64,000 nt of DNA from Rhodothermia bacterium. Its GTDB lineage: Bacteria > Bacteroidota > Rhodothermia > Rhodothermales > UBA2364. The position numbers were made by a program, and so were the translations under genes. Below the pieces are notes generated by a model that did not search any database, was not told the DNA's origin, and saw only the letters and a list, made by a program, of their open reading frames with translations. How positions within the stretch are numbered: the stretch's first letter is position 1; the number at the start of each line of letters is the position of its first letter. The stretch spans positions 1 to 64,000 of the forward strand of contig JAFLBZ010000016.1 in assembly GCA_017303715.1 (NCBI GenBank), given 5' to 3'. Positions 18,165-27,414 of this stretch are shown here, piece after piece.

Positions 18165-20603
18165 ATGAACCAATTTTCCAACTTGCAAAACATTTCAGAT
18201 CAAGATCGAGAAATGATTCGTGACACCGAGCAGATGATGGGGCCAGAACCTTCAGAAATGGGCTTCATCAAGAACTTGTTCTGGGGAAGATTCCGAACGG
18301 AGTTGGTTTTGCCTTACCCACAAGAAAATCCATACGAGGCCGAGACCTTATCAAAATTGCTTCAGGAAGTTCGTGCCTACATGAAACACGAGCACCCAGC
18401 CAAGGAAATTGACAAAAACGAGGCAATCCCTTCTTGGTGTATAGACCGACTCTTCGAGATGGGGGTAATGGGCATGACCATTCCGAAAGAATTTGGAGGA
18501 TTGGGCTTGGGGGTTACCAGTTACAACAAGGTTTTAGAGGTCATTGGGGCCTATTGTGCAGCAACATCAGTGGTCGTTTCTGCTCATCAATCTATTGGGT
18601 GTAAAGCCTTGGTTTTATATGGTACTGACGCACAAAAAAAGGACTTCCTACCATTGATGGCACGTCAAAAACTTTCGGCATTTTGCCTGTCCGAACCCAA
18701 TGTGGGATGCGATGCAAATGGACAAGAGACCACTTGTACTTGGGATGAGGAAAAGGGCGTTTATGTCTTGAATGGCGAAAAAAAATGGAGTACTTCTGGG
18801 GCAATGGCCGGATTGTTTACGGTCTTGGCGCGCCAAACATTTGCAGATGGTACAGATGGGATTACGGCTTTGATTGTTACGCCAGACCTCGACGGGGTAT
18901 CGGTTTTTGAGCGTAACCGCTCTAAAGCTGGCGTTCGCGGCACTTGGCAAGCACGTATTCGTTTCACCAATGTGCAAGTTCCACGCCAAAATCTATTACA
19001 CCAAGAAGGCAAAGGACTCCAAGTGGCACTTTCCTGCCTGAACTATGGGCGCTGCACCCTCTCGGCGGGCATTACCGGTGCGGCCATTCGCGGCATGAAC
19101 CAAGCCATAAAATGGGGCCAAACCCGCCATCAATTCAAACGACCTTTGGCCGATTTCGAGTTGGTACAACAAAAAATAGCACGGATGTCTGCGCGTGCTT
19201 TTGCCATGGATGCACTGCTCTACCTCACAACAGGGCTATTAGACCGCAAAGCCCCCGACATCATGGTGGAAACCGCCGCCACCAAGGTTTTTTGTTCGGA
19301 AATGGGGAACCTCATCCTAAACGACGCCATGCAAATCATGGGTGGTGAGGGTTATATGACCGAGAACGAACTGGAACGCGCTTGGCGCGACGCCCGAATT
19401 TACCCCATCGTAGAAGGTGCAAATGAGGTGATGCTGTCCTTTATTTATGCTTATGGAAATAAACAACTTGCCTCACAACTATTAAGCATAAAAGAACGTA
19501 TTTTCTGGCAAAAGAAACAAAATACATTCCAGAACCTTTTGCGCATTGTACCCGCATTTTTTACGCCCACTGTTTGGCAAACTGCCGTGCCTTTGGGTGC
19601 AGAAGTTATCTTGGGTCTCAGAAAAAAAGCGCCTCATATCCCCACCAAACATCCCGAACTGCAACCCTTTGCCGTCCGATTAGCCCGCTTGATTACAGAA
19701 CACGGCTATCACGTAAAAAAAGTGGGCTTTGTTCACCAAGAAAAAATCGTTACCCGACAAGCCTTGCAAGCTCGATTGGCCGAGAATGCCATTTATTTAT
19801 TTGCACTTTCGGCTTGTCTCTCAAAAATGGAAGCCCTACGCAACCAATCGGCTTCTGGCATTGAATTTGAACGGGATTGGGCTGCTTTTACCCATTTTTT
19901 CGACCTTGCAACGCTTCACATTTCTCAAAACACAGAAGCCCTGATCGAAAATGCAGACCATTCCATGCACCACGCTGCTAAAATGGCGGGACAATATGTG
20001 GAAACCTTGCCCATTGGGCAATTTGTGCTTCCAGAAAGAAAGCCCTTTACACCAGAGAAGCCACACCCCCCGGTCGCCCATTCAAGTACGCCTCCACATT
20101 CAACCAAATCCGTTACGCCAGATATCCCAACAGAACCACCGACAGATGAAGCACAGATAGCGCAAGAGGATTTGTATTATCCCATCGTTGCAAAACAAGA
20201 ACCGGTCTCTACTTCCGGAATTAACTGGCAAACCACAGCATTGAGTACCAAACACACACCAACGAAAGAAAAAGAACGGAATACCCAAAAAACAAAGGTC
20301 GCACATGCCGTTTGGCAACCTTCCAAACGCCATCTCGCTGAAAACGAACCCCAGCCGCTTTCCCAAGGTTTACTGCAACCTGTGTTAGACACCTTCCTTG
20401 AACCACCAAAAACCGATGCAGTCAAGTTTTCCGAAACAATTGCCGTCTCTTTTCCGCCCCAATTTTTGTCCAAAATAGACCAATCAGGAACCGCTTCGGA
20501 AAATGACAAGACTGACTTCAATACAGAAGATCACCCCCTTGAATGGCTGGACAAACCAACACCGGAAATTTTGTCTTCGCCGATTTCTCCAGTGTGGGAT
20601 TGA
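18165..20603 (+). CDS. Acyl-CoA dehydrogenase with long disordered C-terminal tail
   Basis: An 812-residue flavoenzyme of the VLCAD/ACAD9-like branch. The N-terminal helical domain, the middle beta domain ('FCLSEPNVGCDA', 'KKWSTSGAMAG') and the FAD-binding C-terminal domain ('QIMGGEGYM') are present. The catalytic base is probably Glu417 in 'PIVEGANEVM'. A helical extension runs to about residue 620. Beyond that come about 190 residues rich in Pro, Thr, Ser, Glu and Lys, with 'WQTTAL' and 'WLDKP' islands, that match no domain I know. Acts in fatty-acid beta-oxidation. Start ATG 18165 is preferred over an upstream in-frame Met. Confidence 0.88.
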   Translation: MNQFSNLQNISDQDREMIRDTEQMMGPEPSEMGFIKNLFWGRFRTELVLPYPQENPYEAETLSKLLQEVRAYMKHEHPAKEIDKNEAIPSWCIDRLFEMGVMGMTIPKEFGGLGLGVTSYNKVLEVIGAYCAATSVVVSAHQSIGCKALVLYGTDAQKKDFLPLMARQKLSAFCLSEPNVGCDANGQETTCTWDEEKGVYVLNGEKKWSTSGAMAGLFTVLARQTFADGTDGITALIVTPDLDGVSVFERNRSKAGVRGTWQARIRFTNVQVPRQNLLHQEGKGLQVALSCLNYGRCTLSAGITGAAIRGMNQAIKWGQTRHQFKRPLADFELVQQKIARMSARAFAMDALLYLTTGLLDRKAPDIMVETAATKVFCSEMGNLILNDAMQIMGGEGYMTENELERAWRDARIYPIVEGANEVMLSFIYAYGNKQLASQLLSIKERIFWQKKQNTFQNLLRIVPAFFTPTVWQTAVPLGAEVILGLRKKAPHIPTKHPELQPFAVRLARLITEHGYHVKKVGFVHQEKIVTRQALQARLAENAIYLFALSACLSKMEALRNQSASGIEFERDWAAFTHFFDLATLHISQNTEALIENADHSMHHAAKMAGQYVETLPIGQFVLPERKPFTPEKPHPPVAHSSTPPHSTKSVTPDIPTEPPTDEAQIAQEDLYYPIVAKQEPVSTSGINWQTTALSTKHTPTKEKERNTQKTKVAHAVWQPSKRHLAENEPQPLSQGLLQPVLDTFLEPPKTDAVKFSETIAVSFPPQFLSKIDQSGTASENDKTDFNTEDHPLEWLDKPTPEILSSPISPVWD

Positions 20604-20713
20604 AATTTCGCTCTTTGAGAGAACCGTTATTGACCAATTTTCACCTATACCTTATTAATTAATGCCCATACATAAAGCAAGACCAAATAAACCTTAATCC
20701 TTATTAAATCCAG

Positions 20714-21955
20714 ATGTCTCTCCACAGCCAAATACGTAACCGTTATGCGTTTCCAGATACGCCCGCAATCGAATTAAGAGCCTTCACACATGGCCTTATG
20801 CCCAAGACGGTCCCAAAGATGATGCAGCAATTTGCAGAAGACTGGCAAAAATATGGCGTGGATGCGTGGAACCACATCCCAAACCACTGGAAGCCAGCTG
20901 CTAACGAAAAGGTGGGCTGGTGGAATTTGCCCGATTATTTGGGGGATGCCTTTATTGCACCTTTGCTCCATGCTCCCTTAGGAACCTGCATTATGATGCC
21001 CAATGCCCACACCGCAATAACGGGTCTCATGAGTTGCAACCATCTTTTTGAAACCCGAAAGAAAGTGGTGGTCTCTGCGGATGCCTTCCCATCAGCCTTG
21101 TTCCCGATATACCAATGGGCAGAACTTTATGGCTTGCATATAGAAGTGGTTCCCCTTGCACCAGACGGATTTACCGATCAAAAAGCCATTCTAACGGCCA
21201 TTTCCACCGATACCGCCTTGGTGGTACTCACCCATGTAGGCTTTACCACAAGCGAAGTCCTTTCCCACGACTTTGTACGCGAAGTCGCACAAAAAACCCA
21301 CCACAATGGCGGTCTATTGGTCGTGGACGGCTACCATGCAACTGGTGCCGTTCCGACCTATGTGGAGGAAATGGAAGCCGATTTCTACGTGGGTGGCTTG
21401 CTCAAAGAAGCCTCTGGTTCCTCTGGAAATGGGTATCTCTACATCCGTCCTGAATTAGACCTTAAACCTCGAACGGCGGGTTGGTTTGCCGATGCCGAAC
21501 CTTTTTCCTTTAACCATACACCCATGTGGCATCCGCAAGTCAGAAGGCGTTTTTTAGGTGGAACAACCGCAGTCGCACCGCTATACCACGCCGTCGAAGG
21601 GCTTAAAATCCTTCTAGAAATGGGGATTCCAGCGGTGCGCCAATACTCCTTAGCCCTCACGGAACATGCCTTGATGCGGGCAAAAGAACTCCACCTGCGT
21701 CTCCGATCTCCAATGCAAGACACAAATCGAGGCCCAATGGTGATTCTCGAAATGGAACACGCCGATAAAATGTGTCACTTTTTGAAACAACATGGTCTCT
21801 TTACCGATAGCCGGAAAGGGCAATTATTGCGCTTTGCCCCTTTTGTTTGGAACCATGATACCGAATTAGACCGACTCTTTGATGTACTCGGAAGCGCTTT
21901 AAAATCAAAAACTTATCTCCAAACAGAACTCGCCTCCGAAGGCCCCGTCACCTAA
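20714..21955 (+). CDS. Class V aminotransferase-fold PLP enzyme, kynureninase-like
   Basis: A 413-residue fold-type I PLP enzyme. The PLP Lys is probably Lys231 in 'GGLLKEASGSSGNGYLYI'; the ring-stacking and Asp/His motif is 'VVDGYHATGAVPTYVEE', resembling the 'D..HA.G..P' pattern of kynureninase. 'MMPNAHTAITGLMSC' is the phosphate-binding segment. No other kynurenine-pathway gene is near, so kynureninase activity is uncertain; a cysteine desulfurase-like or other class V role remains possible. It stands alone, followed by AT-rich hairpins and a terminator-like hairpin. Confidence 0.75.
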   Translation: MSLHSQIRNRYAFPDTPAIELRAFTHGLMPKTVPKMMQQFAEDWQKYGVDAWNHIPNHWKPAANEKVGWWNLPDYLGDAFIAPLLHAPLGTCIMMPNAHTAITGLMSCNHLFETRKKVVVSADAFPSALFPIYQWAELYGLHIEVVPLAPDGFTDQKAILTAISTDTALVVLTHVGFTTSEVLSHDFVREVAQKTHHNGGLLVVDGYHATGAVPTYVEEMEADFYVGGLLKEASGSSGNGYLYIRPELDLKPRTAGWFADAEPFSFNHTPMWHPQVRRRFLGGTTAVAPLYHAVEGLKILLEMGIPAVRQYSLALTEHALMRAKELHLRLRSPMQDTNRGPMVILEMEHADKMCHFLKQHGLFTDSRKGQLLRFAPFVWNHDTELDRLFDVLGSALKSKTYLQTELASEGPVT

Positions 21956-22011
21956 ATCCTTGTTTTATTAAAACAATATTTTGGAAATATTCGAGACGAA
22001 AACAGAAGACC

Positions 22012-22044
22012 TTTTGTGTTTTTGGTTTGATTGTTGTATATTTT
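22012..22044 (+). promoter_or_regulatory. Bacteroidota-type promoter of the SurA/PpiD-like gene
   Basis: TTTTG (22012-22016), 20 bp, then TATATTTT (22037-22044), close to TTTG-N19-21-TAnnTTTG. Transcription would start near 22051, about 95 bp before the start codon and just before a terminator-like hairpin. Confidence 0.45.
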
Positions 22045-22056
22045 AAAACTGTACCG

Positions 22057-22088
22057 ATCCGGCGAATGTCCCGACACGCCGGATTTTT
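22057..22088 (+). terminator. Terminator-like hairpin in the leader of the SurA/PpiD-like gene
   Basis: ATCCGGCG (22057-22064) pairs perfectly with CGCCGGAT (22077-22084); the TGT/ACA inside can extend it, and TTTTT follows. It may end the upstream PLP-enzyme transcript. If the promoter at 22012-22044 is real, it lies downstream of that start site and would act as an attenuator. Confidence 0.6.
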
Positions 22089-22145
22089 AGCGTTTTTGCA
22101 AACAAAACAGACCCCCCTTTTTTTAGGTTAAGCTGAGGTTTTTCT

Positions 22146-24221
22146 ATGGGTGTCATGAACAAAATGCGGGAAAGTACCGCAGTCATCCTTTGGATATTGG
22201 TTATTGCATTTGGTGGAATCTGGGTATTCACGGACTCCGGTGCAATGGATGTAATTGGGCGAGGCAATGCCCTAAATGTTGCAACGGTGGATGGCGAGCC
22301 GATTGAGCGCGAGCAATTCCAAAACTTGCTGAACAACTACATTCAACAAGCGCAACAAAATGGCCAAGAAGTTACACAGGCCATGCGTGACCAATACAGT
22401 GACTTGGTTTTTAATGCCTTAATTGAGCGCAAACTCCGCGAGCGCGAGATGAAAAAATTGGGCATACAAGTAACCGATCAAGAAGTTATTAATATGGTTT
22501 TTGGCGCTACGCCAGACCCCATCGTCCTGCAATCTTTTAGTGACGGCAAAGGCGGGATTAACCGTACCGCACTCAAAAACTTTTGGGAAAACCCGGAACG
22601 CCGTCCACAAGTGCTGCAAATCCAAGACTATCTCCGCGAAAAACGTGCGCAGGAGAAATTGGACAAACTCCTTGAAGCAACCGTTCGAGTCTCGGACTCT
22701 GACATCGTTGACGAATATCTACGCCGCAACCAAACCTATTCCGCAGAATATATTGCGTTGCGATATGCCGATATTCAGGACAAATCTGTTCCCGTAACCG
22801 ATGCCGATCTCCGAGCATATTACAACAAGAACAAAGAAGAGTTCAAACGCAAAAAGTCGTATTCTTTCCTCTTTGCCAGTAAAGAAACGTCGGCAACTCC
22901 TGCCGATAGTGCCCGCGTAAAAAATGAAATGGCCACACTCCGTGAGTCGTTTGCAAATGCCAAGGACTATGCCAGTTTCTTTACACAGAACACGGCTTTT
23001 GCTCCATTCGACTCTACCTACCGCGACAAGACGCAGTTTGGCCCCGTTCTGGCAAATACACTTTTTGCCAATCCAACTGTTGGAACGGTTATAGGCCCCG
23101 TTGCCGATGCTGGCGCTTTCCACTTAGTAAAGATTCTTGGCGTAAAGTCCGAACCCGCCTTTACCGCACGCGCCAGCCACATCTTGGTTGAACAAGAAGC
23201 GAAGGCAAAAGAACTTATGGCGCAATTAAAAGCAGGTGGCGATTTTGCGGCCCTTGCCAAAGCCAACTCAAAAGACCCAGGATCAGGACAAAATGGTGGT
23301 GATCTGGGCGAAGCACCTACTGCCAATTATGTCCCAGAGTTCAGAAATGCCATAGAAACGGCTCCACTGAACCAAGTCATCGGGCCTGTCAAAACACAAT
23401 TTGGATTCCACATCATTAAAGTTGCCTCACGGACGGCAACCACCTCGTCGAGACTTAAAGTTGCGGACTTTATGCGCTCCATTGATGTGGGAGCAGAAGC
23501 GGTGGATCGTATCCGTAAAGGAATGGAAGACTTCCAGTACTTTGCAACAGAGGCAAATGACTTTAGAGGCGAGGCCAAAAAGCAAAAACTTCAGGTTCAA
23601 ACCACTTCGGTTGAGGAAGGTGCCAACACCATCCCGTTGCTTGGCCCCAGCCGTGCAATCATGAACTTCCTCGCAACAGCCAAACCGAACCAAGTCAGTG
23701 ATGTGGTGGAGTTAGACGGCAAAATGGTGGTCGTACAACTGCTCGAAACCAAGCCAGAGGGCTTTAAGTCGGTGGAAGAACTAAAAACCGTTTTAGAACC
23801 GCGTGCCCGAAACGAAAAGAAAAAGAATATGCTTGAGGAGCGCTTCCGCAATGCAATGGCTAAAAATGGTTTTGGCAACAACTTAGCCCAAGCCTTAAAA
23901 ACCAATGTGAATACCGCAACCGACCTTACAGCAAACAATGCACTCATCCAAACATTAGGCCGCGAACCAAAATTTGTTGGGGCCTTAAGTGCCTTGAAGC
24001 CCGGACAATCAAGTGGAGCTATCGTTGGGGAAAACGGCGTCTATGTCGTGAAGTTGACAAGTAAAGGCAACTTTAGCGCCAGTACCATGAAGCCCGATGA
24101 AAAAGCACAAATTCTACAAACCCTGCGCCAACAAGGCTTACAACAAGTAAAAACCCGCTGGATGGAACAGTTGCGCGAAAAAGCCGAGATTGAGGACTTT
24201 AGAAGTACTTTCAACCTTTAA
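22146..24221 (+). CDS. Membrane-anchored parvulin-type peptidyl-prolyl isomerase (PpiD/SurA-like)
   Basis: A 691-residue periplasmic folding factor held by one N-terminal membrane helix (residues about 12-30). After the helix comes a SurA_N-like chaperone domain ('VATVDGEPIEREQFQNLLNN'), then a parvulin domain near residues 340-430 ('ASHILVEQEAKAKELMAQL', 'DPGSGQNGGDLG', 'TQFGFHIIKV') and a C-terminal helical region. The layout matches PpiD, which helps outer-membrane and secreted proteins leave the Sec channel. 'MGVMNKM' offers two starts (22146 and 22155). Confidence 0.9.
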   Translation: MGVMNKMRESTAVILWILVIAFGGIWVFTDSGAMDVIGRGNALNVATVDGEPIEREQFQNLLNNYIQQAQQNGQEVTQAMRDQYSDLVFNALIERKLREREMKKLGIQVTDQEVINMVFGATPDPIVLQSFSDGKGGINRTALKNFWENPERRPQVLQIQDYLREKRAQEKLDKLLEATVRVSDSDIVDEYLRRNQTYSAEYIALRYADIQDKSVPVTDADLRAYYNKNKEEFKRKKSYSFLFASKETSATPADSARVKNEMATLRESFANAKDYASFFTQNTAFAPFDSTYRDKTQFGPVLANTLFANPTVGTVIGPVADAGAFHLVKILGVKSEPAFTARASHILVEQEAKAKELMAQLKAGGDFAALAKANSKDPGSGQNGGDLGEAPTANYVPEFRNAIETAPLNQVIGPVKTQFGFHIIKVASRTATTSSRLKVADFMRSIDVGAEAVDRIRKGMEDFQYFATEANDFRGEAKKQKLQVQTTSVEEGANTIPLLGPSRAIMNFLATAKPNQVSDVVELDGKMVVVQLLETKPEGFKSVEELKTVLEPRARNEKKKNMLEERFRNAMAKNGFGNNLAQALKTNVNTATDLTANNALIQTLGREPKFVGALSALKPGQSSGAIVGENGVYVVKLTSKGNFSASTMKPDEKAQILQTLRQQGLQQVKTRWMEQLREKAEIEDFRSTFNL

Positions 24222-24243
24222 TCCTCCCAAAATCTTTGTTCCG

Positions 24244-24274
24244 AAAACTCCGGTCGCTTGATCGGAGTTTTTTT
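24244..24274 (+). terminator. Intrinsic terminator after the PpiD-like gene
   Basis: AAAACTCCG (24244-24252) pairs with CGGAGTTTT (24263-24271), and the T-run continues to 24274. It lies 23 bp after the stop codon. Confidence 0.85.
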
Positions 24275-24323
24275 GTTATACCATTATGTTGATTTGGGTA
24301 TTTTTCTTTAACGTATTATGTAT

Positions 24324-24331
24324 TATATTTG
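24324..24331 (+). promoter_or_regulatory. -7 box (TATATTTG) before the TonB receptor
   Basis: An exact TAnnTTTG box 48 bp before the ATG at 24379; a good -33 TTTG at normal distance is not seen. It argues that translation starts at 24379 and not at an upstream in-frame ATG at 24286. Confidence 0.4.
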
Positions 24332-24378
24332 AAGACCTACCTAATTTGGACTTCCCCCAAACCTCAAACCCAAACAAC

Positions 24379-27297
24379 ATGATTCCAGTAAACTTGAGCG
24401 CCTTTAACAGGCAAGCTATTCTATTCTTTGTCTTCTCGCTATTCCTCTCCTCAACGGCATGGGCGCAAACAACCCTGACGGGAAAAGTAACCGATGCTGG
24501 TTCGGGGCAACCCTTACCGGGTGTAACCCTTTTGGTTGTAGGCAAGCAAATTGGCGCCGTAACCGGTACAGATGGCAACTACCGACTTTCTATTGCAACA
24601 GGATCTTATCAGATCCGTGCCAGTTTCGTAGGGTATAAAACACAAGTTATCTCTACCACCGTAAAAGCTGGCAAGAATGTTCTAGATGTTACTCTGCAAG
24701 AAGATCTAATCGGTAGTGATGAGGTTGTAGTACTTGGAACACGCCGTGACGACCGTGTGGTGACCGACTCTCCCGTCCCGATTGATGTAATTACGCCACG
24801 TGAATTGCAATCAACCGGAGCAACCGAGACCATGCAAGTCCTCCAAGCAATGGTTCCTTCCTACAATGCACCGCAATCCTCCATCACCGACGGTACGGAC
24901 CACATTAAGGTGGCCACACTGCGCGGCTTGGCTCCCGACCAAATGTTGGTATTGGTTAATGGAAAACGCCAACATACAAGCGCACTCGTAAACGTGAATG
25001 GCTCGGTAGGTCGTGGTTCTACGGGTATTGACATGAACTCAATTCCTGCCAGCATTATTGAACGTGTTGAGGTACTACGCGACGGTGCGGCGGCACAATA
25101 CGGCTCAGATGCCATTGCGGGTGTGATCAACCTTGTGCTGAAGCAGAAAAAAGGCTTGGATGTGCGGGTAAATGCAGGACAATACCTCTCCAACGAAGTG
25201 CGTGGTTATACCGAAAGCGAAGGAAACCGCTTAGACATTAACGGAAACCTTGCAAAAGATGCCAGCGGAAATGTTTTGGATGCCGCCGGAACGTATAACT
25301 GGGACGGTGCAAACGAAACCGGAACCAAAAGAATTGGCGGTTCGTCACAAGAAACCGTTGCACGTAGTGACGGACAAGCGATAGACCTAAACCTCGGTTA
25401 TGGTTTGGGACTCGGCGAAAATGGCTCGCTCTATATTGCAGCCAATTTTGTGGACAAAGCACATGCAAGCCGCGCTGGATTAGACCCCCGCCGGAACTAT
25501 TTTGGGATCAATGCGGACGGAACCCTGAACACCAGCCAAACCGCAGGAACGGACGATGCACGGGAAGCGACCTTTGATCGCAACAACTTCTGGTATGGTA
25601 ATGGCGAACAAACCGGCTTAAGCTTGTTCTTTAATGGCAACATGCCCGTAGGCTCTAACGGGGCAAACCTCTATGCGTTTGGGGGTTACAGCAACCGAGA
25701 AGGCTTGACGGGATGCTTTTTCCGGCCTGCGAGTGATAACCGTACCCTTCGTAATCTTTATCCAAACGGATTCCTACCAAAGATCAATGGCTTGGTGACA
25801 GACTACACCCTCACGGGTGGCTTTAAAGGCACCTTGGGGAATTGGAGCTATGACCTGAGTGAGAAATTTGGCTCCAATACCTTGCGCTTCAACATGAAAG
25901 ACGTGGCAAACGTAACCTATGGCGCTACGTCTCCTACCGAAATTGATTCCGGTGCTTTATCCTTTGCACAAGCAACAACCAATTTAGACCTCTATCGCCA
26001 AGTCAATGTTGGCACCGCCTCACCACTTTCCGTTGCATTGGGCGGCGAATTTCGCTGGGAGAACTACCAAATCCTCCAAGGTGAAGAAGTTTCGTACAAA
26101 GACGGCGGCCAAAAGGTCTTGGATGGCCCAAACAAAGGTGCTGCAGCGGCGGTAGGTTGCCAATGCTTCCCCGGATTTGCACCCAACAGCCTCTCCGATG
26201 CCAAGCGCAACAGTTTTGGCGCTTATGCCGATCTTGAGAACAACGTTACCGACAAAATCCTCCTCAGCCTTGCAGGACGTTTTGAGAACTATAGCGATTT
26301 TGGCTCGAACTTCTCCGGTAAATTCGCAACCAAGATTGACATTACCGAAAACCTCGGTCTTCGTGGCGCCGTCAGCACGGGATTCCGTGCACCCTCTTTG
26401 CAACAACAATACTTTACCACCATTTCCACCAACTTTATCAATGGCGTTCCATTTGAAGTTGGAACCTTTACCGTAGATTCTCCTGTTGCAAAAGCCTTAG
26501 GAGCAACCGAACTCAAGCCAGAGACCTCTTTTAACTTGAGCGCAGGGATTACCTACAATGCAGGCAATTTTGCCATTACGGTTGACGCTTATCAGATAGA
26601 CATCAAAGACCGGATTACCTTTACCGAGAACTTTACCGGAACAACCGTTCAAAACTTCCTCGCCACCAAAAACATCAATGCAAACGGTGGGCGGTTCTTT
26701 ACAAATGCCATTGACACCCGTACACAAGGCTTGGACGTAACCGCACGATATGCCACCCAAGCTGGCTCTGGTAAACTCCGTGTTTCCGCTGCATTAAACT
26801 TCAATCAGACGGAAATCACCAATGCCGGAACAGACCCTAACAACCCCTTCTTGCGCTACATTCCGGCTACGGCTGGCCTAAAAGCCCTTGGATTTACGGC
26901 ACTCATTGGTCGTCAGCGTCTAAATGACTTTGAAGACGCCCAGCCTTCCAACAAACAAACCCTGACCTTGCAGTACGACGTAAACAACCTTGGCTTTACG
27001 CTCCGCGCCATCCGTTACGGCGAAGTGACCTCCCTCGCTGCCGATGCACCGGACAAAACCACCGGATTTAACCCACGTGACCAAGTATTCTCGGCCAAAA
27101 CCTTGTTTGATGCCGAGGTGAACTACAAATTCCGTCGCGGTGCCCAACTCTCCGTAGGTTCAAACAACCTCTTGGATGTCTATCCAGATAAAGTTTGGAA
27201 GGTGGACAGCAACAGCGGGATTTTGCCCTATAGCGCCTTCTCGCCATTTGGCTTCATGGGTCGTTATGTCTATACCCGCCTGAGCTACTCCCTCTAA
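24379..27297 (+). CDS. TonB-dependent outer-membrane receptor
   Basis: A 972-residue receptor: signal peptide ending 'SSTAWAQ', a carboxypeptidase-regulatory-like domain (about 25-115; 'GKVTDAGSGQPLPGVTLLV', 'GNYRLSI'), a plug ('DSPVPIDVITPRELQ', 'VATLRGLAPDQMLVLVNGKR', 'GAAAQYGSDAIAGVINLVLK') and a beta-barrel ending 'YTRLSYSL'. The ligand is unknown; no SusD partner is encoded next to it, so it is a stand-alone receptor and not a classical SusC. Imports a substrate using TonB-ExbBD energy. It is flanked on both sides by terminators, so it is a single-gene unit. Confidence 0.92.
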   Translation: MIPVNLSAFNRQAILFFVFSLFLSSTAWAQTTLTGKVTDAGSGQPLPGVTLLVVGKQIGAVTGTDGNYRLSIATGSYQIRASFVGYKTQVISTTVKAGKNVLDVTLQEDLIGSDEVVVLGTRRDDRVVTDSPVPIDVITPRELQSTGATETMQVLQAMVPSYNAPQSSITDGTDHIKVATLRGLAPDQMLVLVNGKRQHTSALVNVNGSVGRGSTGIDMNSIPASIIERVEVLRDGAAAQYGSDAIAGVINLVLKQKKGLDVRVNAGQYLSNEVRGYTESEGNRLDINGNLAKDASGNVLDAAGTYNWDGANETGTKRIGGSSQETVARSDGQAIDLNLGYGLGLGENGSLYIAANFVDKAHASRAGLDPRRNYFGINADGTLNTSQTAGTDDAREATFDRNNFWYGNGEQTGLSLFFNGNMPVGSNGANLYAFGGYSNREGLTGCFFRPASDNRTLRNLYPNGFLPKINGLVTDYTLTGGFKGTLGNWSYDLSEKFGSNTLRFNMKDVANVTYGATSPTEIDSGALSFAQATTNLDLYRQVNVGTASPLSVALGGEFRWENYQILQGEEVSYKDGGQKVLDGPNKGAAAAVGCQCFPGFAPNSLSDAKRNSFGAYADLENNVTDKILLSLAGRFENYSDFGSNFSGKFATKIDITENLGLRGAVSTGFRAPSLQQQYFTTISTNFINGVPFEVGTFTVDSPVAKALGATELKPETSFNLSAGITYNAGNFAITVDAYQIDIKDRITFTENFTGTTVQNFLATKNINANGGRFFTNAIDTRTQGLDVTARYATQAGSGKLRVSAALNFNQTEITNAGTDPNNPFLRYIPATAGLKALGFTALIGRQRLNDFEDAQPSNKQTLTLQYDVNNLGFTLRAIRYGEVTSLAADAPDKTTGFNPRDQVFSAKTLFDAEVNYKFRRGAQLSVGSNNLLDVYPDKVWKVDSNSGILPYSAFSPFGFMGRYVYTRLSYSL

Positions 27298-27313
27298 GCG
27301 GTAATGTGCTTGT

Positions 27314-27350
27314 AAAAAAGGGGTTTAGCGGCAGTTAAGCCCCTTTTTTT
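27314..27350 (+). terminator. Intrinsic terminator after the TonB receptor
   Basis: AAAAAAGGGGTTTA pairs with TTAAGCCCCTTTTTTT across a short GCGGCAG loop, ending in seven Ts. It lies 17 bp after the stop. Confidence 0.9.
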
Positions 27351-27414
27351 GTATTTTGTAATTTTTGATTTTCATTGTAGATTTAATTTTCTTTTACCTC
27401 AAATTTCTTCTTTC

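Noticed and set aside
21960-21990. TTGTTTT/AAAACAA and ATATTT/AAATAT hairpins as terminators
   Set aside because: AT-only weak stems with no T-run; the GC-rich hairpin at 22057 is the better candidate.
24379-27297. SusC of a polysaccharide utilisation locus
   Set aside because: No SusD gene adjoins it and it is flanked by terminators; the amylases lie many kilobases away.
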